Of a stretch of DNA of 64,000 nucleotides, positions 1-7,600 are shown one piece after another. Each line of letters starts with the position of its first letter. Within the stretch, counting starts at the first letter, position 1. The translations under genes were made by a program, and so were the position numbers. Under the pieces are notes generated by a model. That model was not told where the DNA came from and made no database searches. It was given only the letters and a program-made list of their open reading frames with translations. The DNA lies in assembly GCA_016795385.1 (NCBI GenBank), contig JAEUHI010000086.1, positions 151,978 to 215,977 of the forward strand, in the 5' to 3' direction. The DNA is from Verrucomicrobiales bacterium. Its GTDB lineage: Bacteria; Verrucomicrobiota; Verrucomicrobiia; Verrucomicrobiales; DEV007.

Positions 1-646
1 CTTGGGCGTTTGTCAGGATCGGGATGCGCTCCTGCCCCGTCTTGACGAGGGCGAGAATGTCGTCGGTGATCTCGCCGAAACCGTGACCGGGCTCGGCCGG
101 GTTCACGTTGCGGAGCAGGGAGAAATGCTTCAGCAGGTCGTCGCCCTCAAAAACCCAGGAAGAACGCAGCACTGTCACGGGCACGCCGTATTGGACGGCA
201 TATTGCTGCGCCATGGTCTCCTCCATCACTTTCGAAAAAGCGTAGTAGCCGGGATAGGCGGTCAGCGGATGATTCTCGTCGATGAGGATGGGCTGCGGGT
301 AAAACCAGATGCCGTAGGCCGCGTCGCCGCCGAGGAGGAGGAATTGTTCGACTCCCTGCTTCCGGCAGGCCTCGAGAACGTGGAAGGTGCCCTTCACGCT
401 GACGTCGAAGAAGGTGTCCGCATCCTCCTTCGTCGTCGCGAGCTGCACGACGAGGTCGGCTCCGCGCACCGTCTCCTCGACCGCCCCCGGGTCGGCGATG
501 CTGCCCTGGATCGAAGTGACGCCCGGTCCCGCGACGGGGGTCTTGTGAACGAGCGCCCGCACCGGCCAGCCACGTTCCGCGAGAAGCGCGAGGGCACGAC
601 GTCCCAGCTTGCCTGCCGCTCCAAAGATCGCCACGGTTTTGTTCAT
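1..646 (-). CDS. NAD(P)-dependent epimerase/dehydratase, partial (3' end outside window)
   Basis: Extended short-chain dehydrogenase-type protein acting on a nucleotide sugar or similar substrate; the substrate cannot be told. The minus-strand frame opens with ATG and reads MNKTVAIFGAAGKLGRRAL, giving the dinucleotide-binding GxxGxxG motif in the first 15 residues. About 135 residues in, YYAFSKVMEE supplies the YxxxK catalytic pair. The frame stays open to the first base of the window, so the C-terminus is missing. The gene is transcribed away from the PAS-AraC regulator that begins 72 bp on the other side, so the two may share a divergent control region. Alternative: an atypical SDR NAD-binding protein without epimerase activity. 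Confidence 0.85.
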   Translation of the reverse strand, partial: MNKTVAIFGAAGKLGRRALALLAERGWPVRALVHKTPVAGPGVTSIQGSIADPGAVEETVRGADLVVQLATTKEDADTFFDVSVKGTFHVLEACRKQGVEQFLLLGGDAAYGIWFYPQPILIDENHPLTAYPGYYAFSKVMEETMAQQYAVQYGVPVTVLRSSWVFEGDDLLKHFSLLRNVNPAEPGHGFGEITDDILALVKTGQERIPILTNAQ

Positions 647-718
647 CGCACTGGAGCATAGCCGGATTCCGGTGGCAAAGGCTTGGCGGGCAGCGTCAAC
701 CTTTGGTATTTTCCGGCC

Positions 719-1510
719 ATGAACGCAAACGCGTTATCCCAGCGTGAGAAAGCCCGCGCCCTCCGGTTTCAGAAGGATTTCTTCAACCGGATCGGCGGAG
801 GCTTGCAACTTTCGGCCCTCTTCGCCCATCTCCCGATGGTCGCGTTCCTCGCGAAGGATGAACAAAGCCGCTTCGTCTGTGCGAATGCCCCCACCCTGAA
901 AATCTTCAATCTCGAGCATGAGTGGGAGATGCTCGGCAAGACCGATGCCGACTTCTTCTCCCGTCCGCTCGCCGAGAGTTTCCTGGAAGAGGATCGCCGC
1001 GTCATGACGAGCGGCGAGACGCGGACCTACTACGCGCAGATGGTGCCCGACATCGCCGGCCCGCTGAACTGGTATGTCGTCACCGTGGCACCGCTGCGCG
1101 ATCCGAGCGGCCGCATCTGCGGAGTCGCCATCATCCTCTACGACCAACACGAGATCGGCGGCGTGGCGCAGCCCTTCTCGCAGCTCGAGCCGGCCCTGCG
1201 CCATCTCCACACCCGCTTCCGCGAGGCCATCACCACGGCCGAGCTCGCCGCCCTCTGCCACCTCTCCGAGCGACAGTTCACCCGGGTCTTTCGGCGTTTG
1301 TTAGGGGAATCACCGATGCGTTACCTCATCCGGCAGAGACTGCACGCCGCGCGCCACGAACTGATCGCGAACGACCGGCCGGCCGGTGCGATCGCCCTCG
1401 ACCTCGGCTTCTACGACCAGAGCGCCTTCACCCGCGCCTTTCGTGCCGCCACGGGAATGACTCCGGCAGCCTACCGGGCTCGGCACTTGCAGGAACCCGA
1501 GGAAAAATGA
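719..1510 (+). CDS. PAS domain-containing AraC family transcriptional regulator
   Basis: Cytoplasmic DNA-binding regulator of 263 residues. An N-terminal PAS-like sensor domain (about residues 35-145, with LLPMV-like entry, KTDADFF and a closing GVAIILYD strand) precedes an AraC/XylS double helix-turn-helix (about 160-255). The second HTH carries the familial LGFYDQSAFTRAFRAATGMTP signature. I chose the ATG at 719; an in-frame TTG 36 bp earlier is less likely. PAS-AraC proteins of this kind are frequent in Verrucomicrobiota and are often tied to sugar-derived signals, but the ligand and targets here are unknown. It faces the divergent epimerase gene and runs convergently into the PH-domain gene with 12 bp between stops. 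Confidence 0.85.
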   Translation: MNANALSQREKARALRFQKDFFNRIGGGLQLSALFAHLPMVAFLAKDEQSRFVCANAPTLKIFNLEHEWEMLGKTDADFFSRPLAESFLEEDRRVMTSGETRTYYAQMVPDIAGPLNWYVVTVAPLRDPSGRICGVAIILYDQHEIGGVAQPFSQLEPALRHLHTRFREAITTAELAALCHLSERQFTRVFRRLLGESPMRYLIRQRLHAARHELIANDRPAGAIALDLGFYDQSAFTRAFRAATGMTPAAYRARHLQEPEEK

Positions 1511-1522
1511 AGGTGCGCCGGT

Positions 1523-2038
1523 TCAGACCTCATCATCCGCGTCATCTTCGAAGTCGACCTCGCGGACGCGTTTTTTGTCGCGCTGCGCCTCGACATGACC
1601 GCGGATCAGATCGGCCACTTCGGTGCTGCGATGGATCGCATTCAGCACGACATCCGGCGTGCTGCGGTCGGACGTCTGCAGCAGGATCCGACCGAGGCCG
1701 AAGATCCGGAAATGGAAAGGCAGCTCCTGTTTCATATCCTTCACCCGGTAGAGTTCGAGGACCTCGACACTGCGGCTGAAAACTCCGCTGCTGTGCTTGA
1801 GGCGTTCGGTGGTGAGCTCGTAGTTGTCGAAACGCGTCGCGATCGACTTCACGATCCAAGGCAGCAGGCAGACGATCCACACGACGATGATCACCGGTAT
1901 GACAAGTGGTCCCGCCACGAAGGTGGTCAGCAAGGCCGCCGCCGTGAGGATTCCACCGACGACCAGGCCGAGGATCAGCGCGGGAAGATTCAGCACCTGC
2001 GAGGGAGTGCCTTTCCAGAGGATTTGTTCGGAATTCAT
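1523..2038 (-). CDS. PH domain-containing membrane protein (bPH2/YdbS-like)
   Basis: Small inner-membrane protein of 171 residues. After MNSEQILWKGTPSQ it has two hydrophobic segments (about residues 18-38 and 42-62), then the bacterial PH-like module with YELTTERLKHSSGVFSR and VEVLELYRVKDM, typical of the bPH_2 (YdbS/YdbT) family. A charged tail rich in Asp and Glu ends the protein. The family is widespread and its molecular role is unsettled. The reading frame remains open 177 bp upstream, but the hydrophobic core and family-like start favour ATG at 2038. No strong Shine-Dalgarno sequence precedes it. Confidence 0.8.
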   Translation of the reverse strand: MNSEQILWKGTPSQVLNLPALILGLVVGGILTAAALLTTFVAGPLVIPVIIVVWIVCLLPWIVKSIATRFDNYELTTERLKHSSGVFSRSVEVLELYRVKDMKQELPFHFRIFGLGRILLQTSDRSTPDVVLNAIHRSTEVADLIRGHVEAQRDKKRVREVDFEDDADDEV

Positions 2039-2189
2039 CTTGGGGGGAAAACGGGAATGCCGGAGTTTGTCATGCCGGCGTCCTCTTGGCGAATACAATC
2101 GCGTGGCGGTTTTGGAGCGCGTGGCCCGCCGGTCGGGATTTTCCATGGCATGCCTTTGCGCCGCGATCCGTCCATGCTTTACTCCCCGC

Positions 2190-3647
2190 ATGAATCGAAA
2201 TCGCCTCTTCCTCATTCTTGCCTCGTGCGCGATGCTCCCGATCGAGGCGGCGGATTACCAAGGCAAGATCGGCAAACTCGAGGCCGTCTTTTCCCTCGAA
2301 TGGCACGACGATGGCAGCGTCACGGGCGCTTACGGCCATCCCGCAAAGCCCGGCACGATCTACTCGCTCGAGGGCAACAACCCGGCCGAAGGCGAGCTGT
2401 ATCTTGAGGAATACACCGGTGACACCCTGACCGCGCGCTGCTACTTGCGAAAAGTGGTCACCGATGGAGTGATCCTCTGGCGCGGCGAGATGCGGAACAC
2501 CGACGGCCGCATTCTGCCGATGGAGTTCGCGAGGGCTCTCGGACGTATCGAGACACCTGCTCCCGCTGCGGCGGAGAACGTTTATTCGGGATACGTGGGC
2601 CGGCTGGACGCCGAATTCCGGCTCGCCTGGCGCGAGGACGGGACGCTCAACGGATCCTATCATTACCCCCAACGCCCCGGCACGACCTACCGGCTCGTCG
2701 GATTGAATCCGGCGGAGGGAGAATTGTTTCTCGCCGAATACACCGGCGATCAACTCACCGCGAAGTGTCTCCTCCACAAGCGCCTCGAAGCTGACGCGAT
2801 CGTGTGGGAAGGCCTGATGATGAACGAGGACGGCCGGCATTTCCCGATGGCTTTCGCAAGATCGCGGGGAAATCAAAGCGAGGCAGGCTCGATCGATGAC
2901 TACGAGGCGAAACGCCAGGCCTTGTTCGCCTCGATCGAAGAGTCCGTGAGATGGGATGACTTCCCCCTGGCCGACGCCGTGATCGAGCGTGTGCCCGTGC
3001 ACCTCGACCACGCCGAATATTTCGGAGCCAAAATCCTCTCCTGGCAGGACGACGGCATCGGCACCACGATCCGACTGTCGATCGCGGATTGGGACCAGAA
3101 AGGTCGGCTCCTGCTCGAAGCCGGACGTGAGGTGACTTTGCGCGCCGCCCGCACCCTGCCGATCCCTTCCGCCCTGCTGGTGGGACGGGAGATTTCCGTC
3201 CTCATTGCCCCGGATGGATCGATCTACAGCCTGGAACTTTGCGACATCGCCCTGACCCACGTGCGGCCGGCCGACTCGGGAAAACTCGAGGTGCGTGGCG
3301 TGATCGATCTTTTCACCGTCGAGGAGAGTTTCGACTGGTCACCCGAACGATTCGCCGAAAAGATGCGCACGGCACCGGTGATCGAGTTTCTCCCCGACAA
3401 ACTCGCTCTCGATCTCGAGCCTTCCCGCGATCTCGAGTTCGCGGAAGGCGAGGTCTTTTTCCAAACCATCCGCCTCGTTCGCGATCACGGCTTCGCCATC
3501 CAGGCGACCTCCGCCGGCCCGGGATCGCTCGAACTGGAATCACTCTCACTCGAGCCCGAACCCGGGCCGCGCCCCTGGATCCCACTGGAAGGACTCAAGG
3601 AAACGGTCAAGGCGCCTCCGATCCAACACACGACCCAAGCGGGCTGA
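2190..3647 (+). CDS. Secreted protein with an internal ~93-residue tandem duplication, unknown function
   Basis: Exported protein of 485 residues, not recognised. MNRNRLFLILASCAMLPIEA is a signal peptide, probably cleaved near residue 20. Residues 22-115 and 132-224 are two copies of one domain: compare YQGKIGKLEAVFSLEWHDDG with YSGYVGRLDAEFRLAWREDG, and NPAEGELYLEEYTGD with NPAEGELFLAEYTGD; both end in [MP]MxFAR. The copies look all-beta and end-to-end, as in secreted beta-sandwich or lipocalin-like repeats. The remaining 250 residues resemble no family I can name. I chose ATG 2190 because upstream in-frame starts would bury the signal peptide. It converges with the CHASE2 cyclase gene, 14 bp between stops. 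Confidence 0.75.
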   Translation: MNRNRLFLILASCAMLPIEAADYQGKIGKLEAVFSLEWHDDGSVTGAYGHPAKPGTIYSLEGNNPAEGELYLEEYTGDTLTARCYLRKVVTDGVILWRGEMRNTDGRILPMEFARALGRIETPAPAAAENVYSGYVGRLDAEFRLAWREDGTLNGSYHYPQRPGTTYRLVGLNPAEGELFLAEYTGDQLTAKCLLHKRLEADAIVWEGLMMNEDGRHFPMAFARSRGNQSEAGSIDDYEAKRQALFASIEESVRWDDFPLADAVIERVPVHLDHAEYFGAKILSWQDDGIGTTIRLSIADWDQKGRLLLEAGREVTLRAARTLPIPSALLVGREISVLIAPDGSIYSLELCDIALTHVRPADSGKLEVRGVIDLFTVEESFDWSPERFAEKMRTAPVIEFLPDKLALDLEPSRDLEFAEGEVFFQTIRLVRDHGFAIQATSAGPGSLELESLSLEPEPGPRPWIPLEGLKETVKAPPIQHTTQAG

Positions 3648-3660
3648 CGACCTTGCCGAC

Positions 3661-3676
3661 CTCACTTCGAAGTGAG
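3661..3676. repeat. Perfect 16-bp palindrome at a convergent gene junction
   Basis: CTCACTTCGAAGTGAG reads the same on both strands. It sits at the junction of the two convergent genes and includes the stop codon of the minus-strand cyclase. It could fold as a 6-bp stem with a TCGA loop in either transcript. There is no T-run on either side, so a bidirectional Rho-independent terminator is only a weak possibility. Confidence 0.4.
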
Positions 3677-5794
3677 TTCGTGCACGCCGTCCCACTTTCC
3701 GGGAGGCGCGGATGCATAAGCCCGGCAACGCTCCACCAGCAAGGCGGCCGACACAGCGAGCGTGGCATGTGGGTGTTTTGTCAGGATCCCCAATGCTGCG
3801 GCGGCCTCCTCGAATGCGCCCGCTTCATACAGGGCAAACGCGGCGCGATACGCGGTGCGACCGTCTTCACCCGGATCATCGCCACGGCCAAAGATCGCAT
3901 GCAGCTCCGTGGCGCGCGACTTGCCCTTCACCTGCACGCGATCGACGAGCAAGGAAACCGGCTTCACTTGAAGCGCGGAAACAAACTCCCCGCTCGCGAG
4001 AATGGCGGCGGCGTAGTTTTTGGTCTGGCTCTCGATCCGGGCGGTGGTGTTGACGCAGTCGCCCACGAGGTTGTAATCGCGGTAACTGCGGGATCCAACG
4101 TGACCGACGAGACCACGCCCGCAGTGAAGTCCGATGCCGATGCGGAGCCATCGGTCGATCTCGTCGGCGGCCGGATTTTCCACGCGCTGTTGCAGGGTCT
4201 CCTGAATTTCCAAAGCGGCGCGGAGGGCACGATCGGGCGCGTCGTCACAAGGCTCGGGAGCGCCCCAGTAGGCGAGGAATTGATCACCGGCGAAACGCGC
4301 GAGACTCCCGTTTTCACGAAGCGCCGCCTCGGTTTCCACCGCGAAGAGCCGGTTCAGCAACTCGAAGACCCGCTCGACTTCGCCGCTTTCGCAGAGCGTC
4401 GTAAAACCGCGGAGATCACTGAGAAGCACGGCGACATCGCCGCCCCGCGGACGGATCATGTCGAGATTTTGCGTCACCTGCTTCAACACCGCCGGAGAGA
4501 AATAGAAACCGAGCATGGCATCGCGCCGGGTCCGCTCGCGTTGCTCCACGGTCCAGCGACGCCCCACCTCCAGCACCACCGCGCCGCCCCACAACACCGC
4601 CGACGAGACCGCGGCCGGCAGCAGCAAGACCCCGCGATGCCAGATCGCGATCCACCCGAGCAGCAAGGTAAGGAGGATCCCCGCCGCCGCGATGAGCACG
4701 AGCCAGCGTTTCTTCCGCACCCGCGAAAACCCGAAGGCGGCGAGGGCGGCAATGAACAGATGAAAGGCGATGTCCACGCCGACCGGCGCGGGCCGGATCG
4801 CGGTATCGTGCATCAAGTCGTGCAGGGCGGTGCCGTGCAGCAACATCCCGGGCTGCTGCGCGCCGTGGGTGGTTGGCTTGCCGTCGACCTCCGCGTCGTA
4901 TCCGAGAAAAACGATCGTGTCGCGCAAAGGGGAATCGGCTCCCGATCGATCGGCGAGACGCTCGAGCTGCTCGATCGTCCAGACGCGTCCGCCTTCGGCC
5001 AGTTCGGGGAGACGTTTGTCGTAGCGGTCATCGTAGTAGGAGTGGCGCAGATTCAGGAAGAGCCGTCCCTCATCCGCGCGCCGGACAATCGCCTTGCCAT
5101 CGGGGCCTGGCATCTTCCACTCCATCGCCCCGGCTTCCACCACTTGAGGGGCGAGTGCGGCGGGGCGCGAAGCGGTGAACGCGGCAAGCGCGAGAGACGG
5201 CATCGTCTCATCTCCGAAGCGGTGGACCTGCCGATACTCGCGCCAATGACGGTCGGCGGGGACATTGACGATGCCTTGCAGGAAATCCCCGCCACCCGCA
5301 TCGGGCAGCGATCGGAGGAGATGCGGCGGATCGGCCTGATGCTCGATCGAAGTCGAAAGCACTACCGTGGTGCGCGTCGTCTCGTGGATGCGACGGATCG
5401 TGTCGGCGATGATCTGCTGATCGATCGCGCGTCCATAGGCGTGGATGATGTCGACCGCGACGACGCGCGCCTCGAGTCGGGCGAGGGTCTCGAGGACACC
5501 TGCGACGGTGGCGTATTCGCCCACGGTCGCGAAACGCCGGGCGATCTCTTCGTTCACGCTGAGTTCGGCAAAACGGATCGCGGGATCGAGCGGCTCCGCC
5601 ATTCCCGCGCGCGCCCGGACATCGAGCGCGAGATCGAGCCAGAAGAGCTCCGCCTTTTCCACCACCGACGGCGCGAAGGTCCTCAGGGAGAGGATCGCGG
5701 CGAGCGCGAGCAGCGGGAAAAACCATGGCGACGAGACAGGGTCGAATCCCCCGCTCGACCCTGTCGGGTCCGGCTCGCTGGCGCTGCGGCTCAC
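3662..5794 (-). CDS. CHASE2 domain-containing adenylate/guanylate cyclase
   Basis: Class III nucleotidyl cyclase making cAMP (or cGMP) in response to an extracytoplasmic signal; 710 residues. Order: one N-terminal membrane segment (about 23-38), an extracytoplasmic CHASE2 sensor (to about 330), three close membrane segments (about 338-420), then the catalytic domain (about 450-630). SDLRGFT and FAGDQFLAYWGAP supply the two metal-binding aspartates; YNLVGDCVNTTARIES contains the Asn and Arg of the active site. GTG at 5794 overlaps the upstream stop as GTGA, implying translational coupling. An ATG 84 bp further upstream would overlap that gene more deeply. Codons 11-21 are made of a palindromic repeat also found in the second cyclase gene of this window. 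Confidence 0.85.
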   Translation of the reverse strand: MSRSASEPDPTGSSGGFDPVSSPWFFPLLALAAILSLRTFAPSVVEKAELFWLDLALDVRARAGMAEPLDPAIRFAELSVNEEIARRFATVGEYATVAGVLETLARLEARVVAVDIIHAYGRAIDQQIIADTIRRIHETTRTTVVLSTSIEHQADPPHLLRSLPDAGGGDFLQGIVNVPADRHWREYRQVHRFGDETMPSLALAAFTASRPAALAPQVVEAGAMEWKMPGPDGKAIVRRADEGRLFLNLRHSYYDDRYDKRLPELAEGGRVWTIEQLERLADRSGADSPLRDTIVFLGYDAEVDGKPTTHGAQQPGMLLHGTALHDLMHDTAIRPAPVGVDIAFHLFIAALAAFGFSRVRKKRWLVLIAAAGILLTLLLGWIAIWHRGVLLLPAAVSSAVLWGGAVVLEVGRRWTVEQRERTRRDAMLGFYFSPAVLKQVTQNLDMIRPRGGDVAVLLSDLRGFTTLCESGEVERVFELLNRLFAVETEAALRENGSLARFAGDQFLAYWGAPEPCDDAPDRALRAALEIQETLQQRVENPAADEIDRWLRIGIGLHCGRGLVGHVGSRSYRDYNLVGDCVNTTARIESQTKNYAAAILASGEFVSALQVKPVSLLVDRVQVKGKSRATELHAIFGRGDDPGEDGRTAYRAAFALYEAGAFEEAAAALGILTKHPHATLAVSAALLVERCRAYASAPPGKWDGVHELTSK
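5735..5765. repeat. 31-bp palindromic repeat, copy 1 (GACAGGGTC-N13-GACCCTGTC)
   Basis: On the minus strand the element is GACAGGGTC, a 13-nt spacer ending in ATTC, then GACCCTGTC; here the arms extend to a perfect 11 bp around a 9-nt loop. It falls inside the N-terminal coding region of the CHASE2 cyclase. A second copy with identical 9-bp arms, the same spacer length and the same last four spacer bases lies at 62442-62472, inside the C-terminal coding end of the other cyclase. This suggests a dispersed REP/MITE-like element that has been absorbed into the reading frames. Confidence 0.65.
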
Positions 5795-6576
5795 AGGGCG
5801 AGAGGCGTGGTGATGGGAAAGACGAGCACGCCGGGAGCACCCGGAGCAAAGGAGAGGACGCGGGCATCCTGACGCCACTCGCTGTCGAGGGTTTTCAATC
5901 CCCGTCGAACCGCGGCGACGGAACTTTTCGGGGCACGCTTCGCGGCATCCAGCAAAGGATCCGAGGGGTTGCCCCGGGTCACCGCCGCCTTCGAAGAGGG
6001 AGCCACCCTCGCGGAGGTCAATTCTTCACCGAACTTCACCCGGTAATCCTCGACGCGCCGCTGTCGCAACAGATTCGAGAGCCGCTTCTGGATCGCTTCG
6101 GCGTGGAGCAGGGCGTTCACTTCATCCTTTTCCTTCAAAGCGTCGGTGAGCCATTCGGCGTACTCGGTGAGCTTTGCCAGTTCCGGATCAGCGGAGTCGA
6201 AAACAGCGACGTAGAGATCGACGGGCCGGGAGAATTTCTCAAAAGGCCACGCGGCCCCCTCGGCGGGGAATCGGACCGGCTTCGCGTCCTCTCCTTGCGC
6301 GACGATGACGGGAGCGAGCCCGAGGTGGGGTGACTCGCGGTCGAAGGCGATCATGAAAATCGTCGATCCGGCAGGACCTTTGGCAATGCCCAGAATCTCG
6401 CGGGCAGCAGCGGTTTTTTCCTGCGGTGAATAGGGCAGGCAGGCGCCCTCCATCTCGGAAAACTCACTGGATCGATCGACCACATAGACCGAGGCGTGGG
6501 CCTCGCCGGCGTATAGGCGCGGGCTCGCGATGAAGGCGGAGCAGGTCAGTCCGAGGAGAAGGAAAATGGGCTTCAT
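5791..6576 (-). CDS. Secreted protein of unknown function, coupled to the CHASE2 cyclase
   Basis: Exported protein of 261 residues that I do not recognise. MKPIFLLLGLTCSAFIASPR followed by LYAGEA is a signal peptide; the mature protein begins near residue 24. The middle contains a possible alpha/beta fold (VYVVDRSSEFSEM, GSTIFMIAFDRESPHLGLAPVIV, PVDLYVAVFDSAD), faintly like a von Willebrand-type or CHASE-associated ligand domain, and the C-terminal half is helical and basic. The stop overlaps the GTG of the cyclase by four bases, so the two proteins are probably made together, and this one may act in the periplasm near the cyclase sensor. That functional link is inference from position only. 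Confidence 0.7.
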   Translation of the reverse strand: MKPIFLLLGLTCSAFIASPRLYAGEAHASVYVVDRSSEFSEMEGACLPYSPQEKTAAAREILGIAKGPAGSTIFMIAFDRESPHLGLAPVIVAQGEDAKPVRFPAEGAAWPFEKFSRPVDLYVAVFDSADPELAKLTEYAEWLTDALKEKDEVNALLHAEAIQKRLSNLLRQRRVEDYRVKFGEELTSARVAPSSKAAVTRGNPSDPLLDAAKRAPKSSVAAVRRGLKTLDSEWRQDARVLSFAPGAPGVLVFPITTPLAL

Positions 6577-6667
6577 GGCGTGCTCCGCATTGTCCTGCAA
6601 GCGTTCTCTCCGGTCAAGCGTGCGTCAGGGTCCGGATGAGACGATCGACCCCGGTCGATGATTCGGC

Positions 6668-7600
6668 TTAATTCCAAAAAACGAGGATCCAGGCAAGAAG
6701 ATGCAGCCCGTCGGCGAGCGCTTGGGTATGCGTGTCGATCCAAGGATGCCGGGACCGCGCCAGCAGGAAGGTGAAGCCGGAGATCGTCATGAGAGCAACG
6801 ACGGCAGGCGTCACGCCCTCGAGCCCCAAAAACATCAGGGCAAGTCCGAATGCGCAACCAAGAGCCACCTCCGGCAACAAGCGAAGGCCCTTTCCCCCGG
6901 AATAATAGGCCGCAGGATCCTCTCGCGCGTCGTGCGCGGCCTCGACGCGCGAGATCAGCAGGCAATTGCCGAGCACGAGAAAGACCAGCGAGATGAGGTA
7001 GGGAAGCGGGATCGTCGCGATCGATGCCGGGGACGCCGCGATCGCCGCTCCGGCGGTGAAACAGAGTGCGATCGCGAGTTCCTTCACCGGCAGACCGGAT
7101 TGACCCGCGGCCCTCCACCCTCCACGGAATAGGAAAAAGTAAGCGGCCGTCGCCCCCGCCACGACACCTGCCGCGGACCAAGTGGCGGCGGAAAGGAAAG
7201 GCATCACCACGATCCCCGCCAACAAGGCCACCCCCAGCGAGATCGCGAGGATCCGGGGATGCTCCCTCGCCCACACATGGCGGAGCGGGATCGACGCGTG
7301 GTTTTCATCGGCCCCTCGCCGCCCCGCCCGCCGCGCGTCGTGGAGCCGGTCGCCGAGATAGATCGCCCAGACCGCCGCAAAAAGCGCAACGACCTCGGCC
7401 GCGCGCATGGCCCCCGGCCCATCCCCGCGCGAAGCCGCGAGCACGAAGGCCCAGCCCACCACCGCGAGCGGGGCATCGAGGCAGAGGAGGGAAGGGAAAA
7501 GCAGCCAGCGGAGGAAACGCGTCTTGATAAGCGTGATTTTAAAAGGACCTTTTCCCCCTACCCCGCAAAAACCCGCCTGAACAGCCGGAAATGTCCTCAC
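6668..7600 (-). CDS. UbiA-like integral membrane protein (prenyltransferase fold)
   Basis: Polytopic membrane protein of about 310 residues with eight or nine hydrophobic segments. Spacing and the motifs IYLGDRLHDARRAG and LLISRVEAAHDARED occupy the positions of the two Asp-rich motifs of the UbiA prenyltransferase family, but both are degenerate compared with NDxxDxxxD. Similar UbiA-like genes occur in Planctomycetota and Verrucomicrobiota without assigned substrates. The only credible start is GTG at 7600, which overlaps by 10 bp the beginning of the divergent guanylyltransferase gene; the true start may be later. It probably heads a minus-strand unit with the secreted protein 91 bp downstream and the cyclase. 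Confidence 0.65.
   Translation of the reverse strand: MRTFPAVQAGFCGVGGKGPFKITLIKTRFLRWLLFPSLLCLDAPLAVVGWAFVLAASRGDGPGAMRAAEVVALFAAVWAIYLGDRLHDARRAGRRGADENHASIPLRHVWAREHPRILAISLGVALLAGIVVMPFLSAATWSAAGVVAGATAAYFFLFRGGWRAAGQSGLPVKELAIALCFTAGAAIAASPASIATIPLPYLISLVFLVLGNCLLISRVEAAHDAREDPAAYYSGGKGLRLLPEVALGCAFGLALMFLGLEGVTPAVVALMTISGFTFLLARSRHPWIDTHTQALADGLHLLAWILVFWN

Noticed and set aside
3239..5872. An 877-codon plus-strand frame opposite the CHASE2 cyclase
   Set aside because: It overlaps a well-supported cyclase and reads as Arg/His/Asp-rich sequence with no domain.
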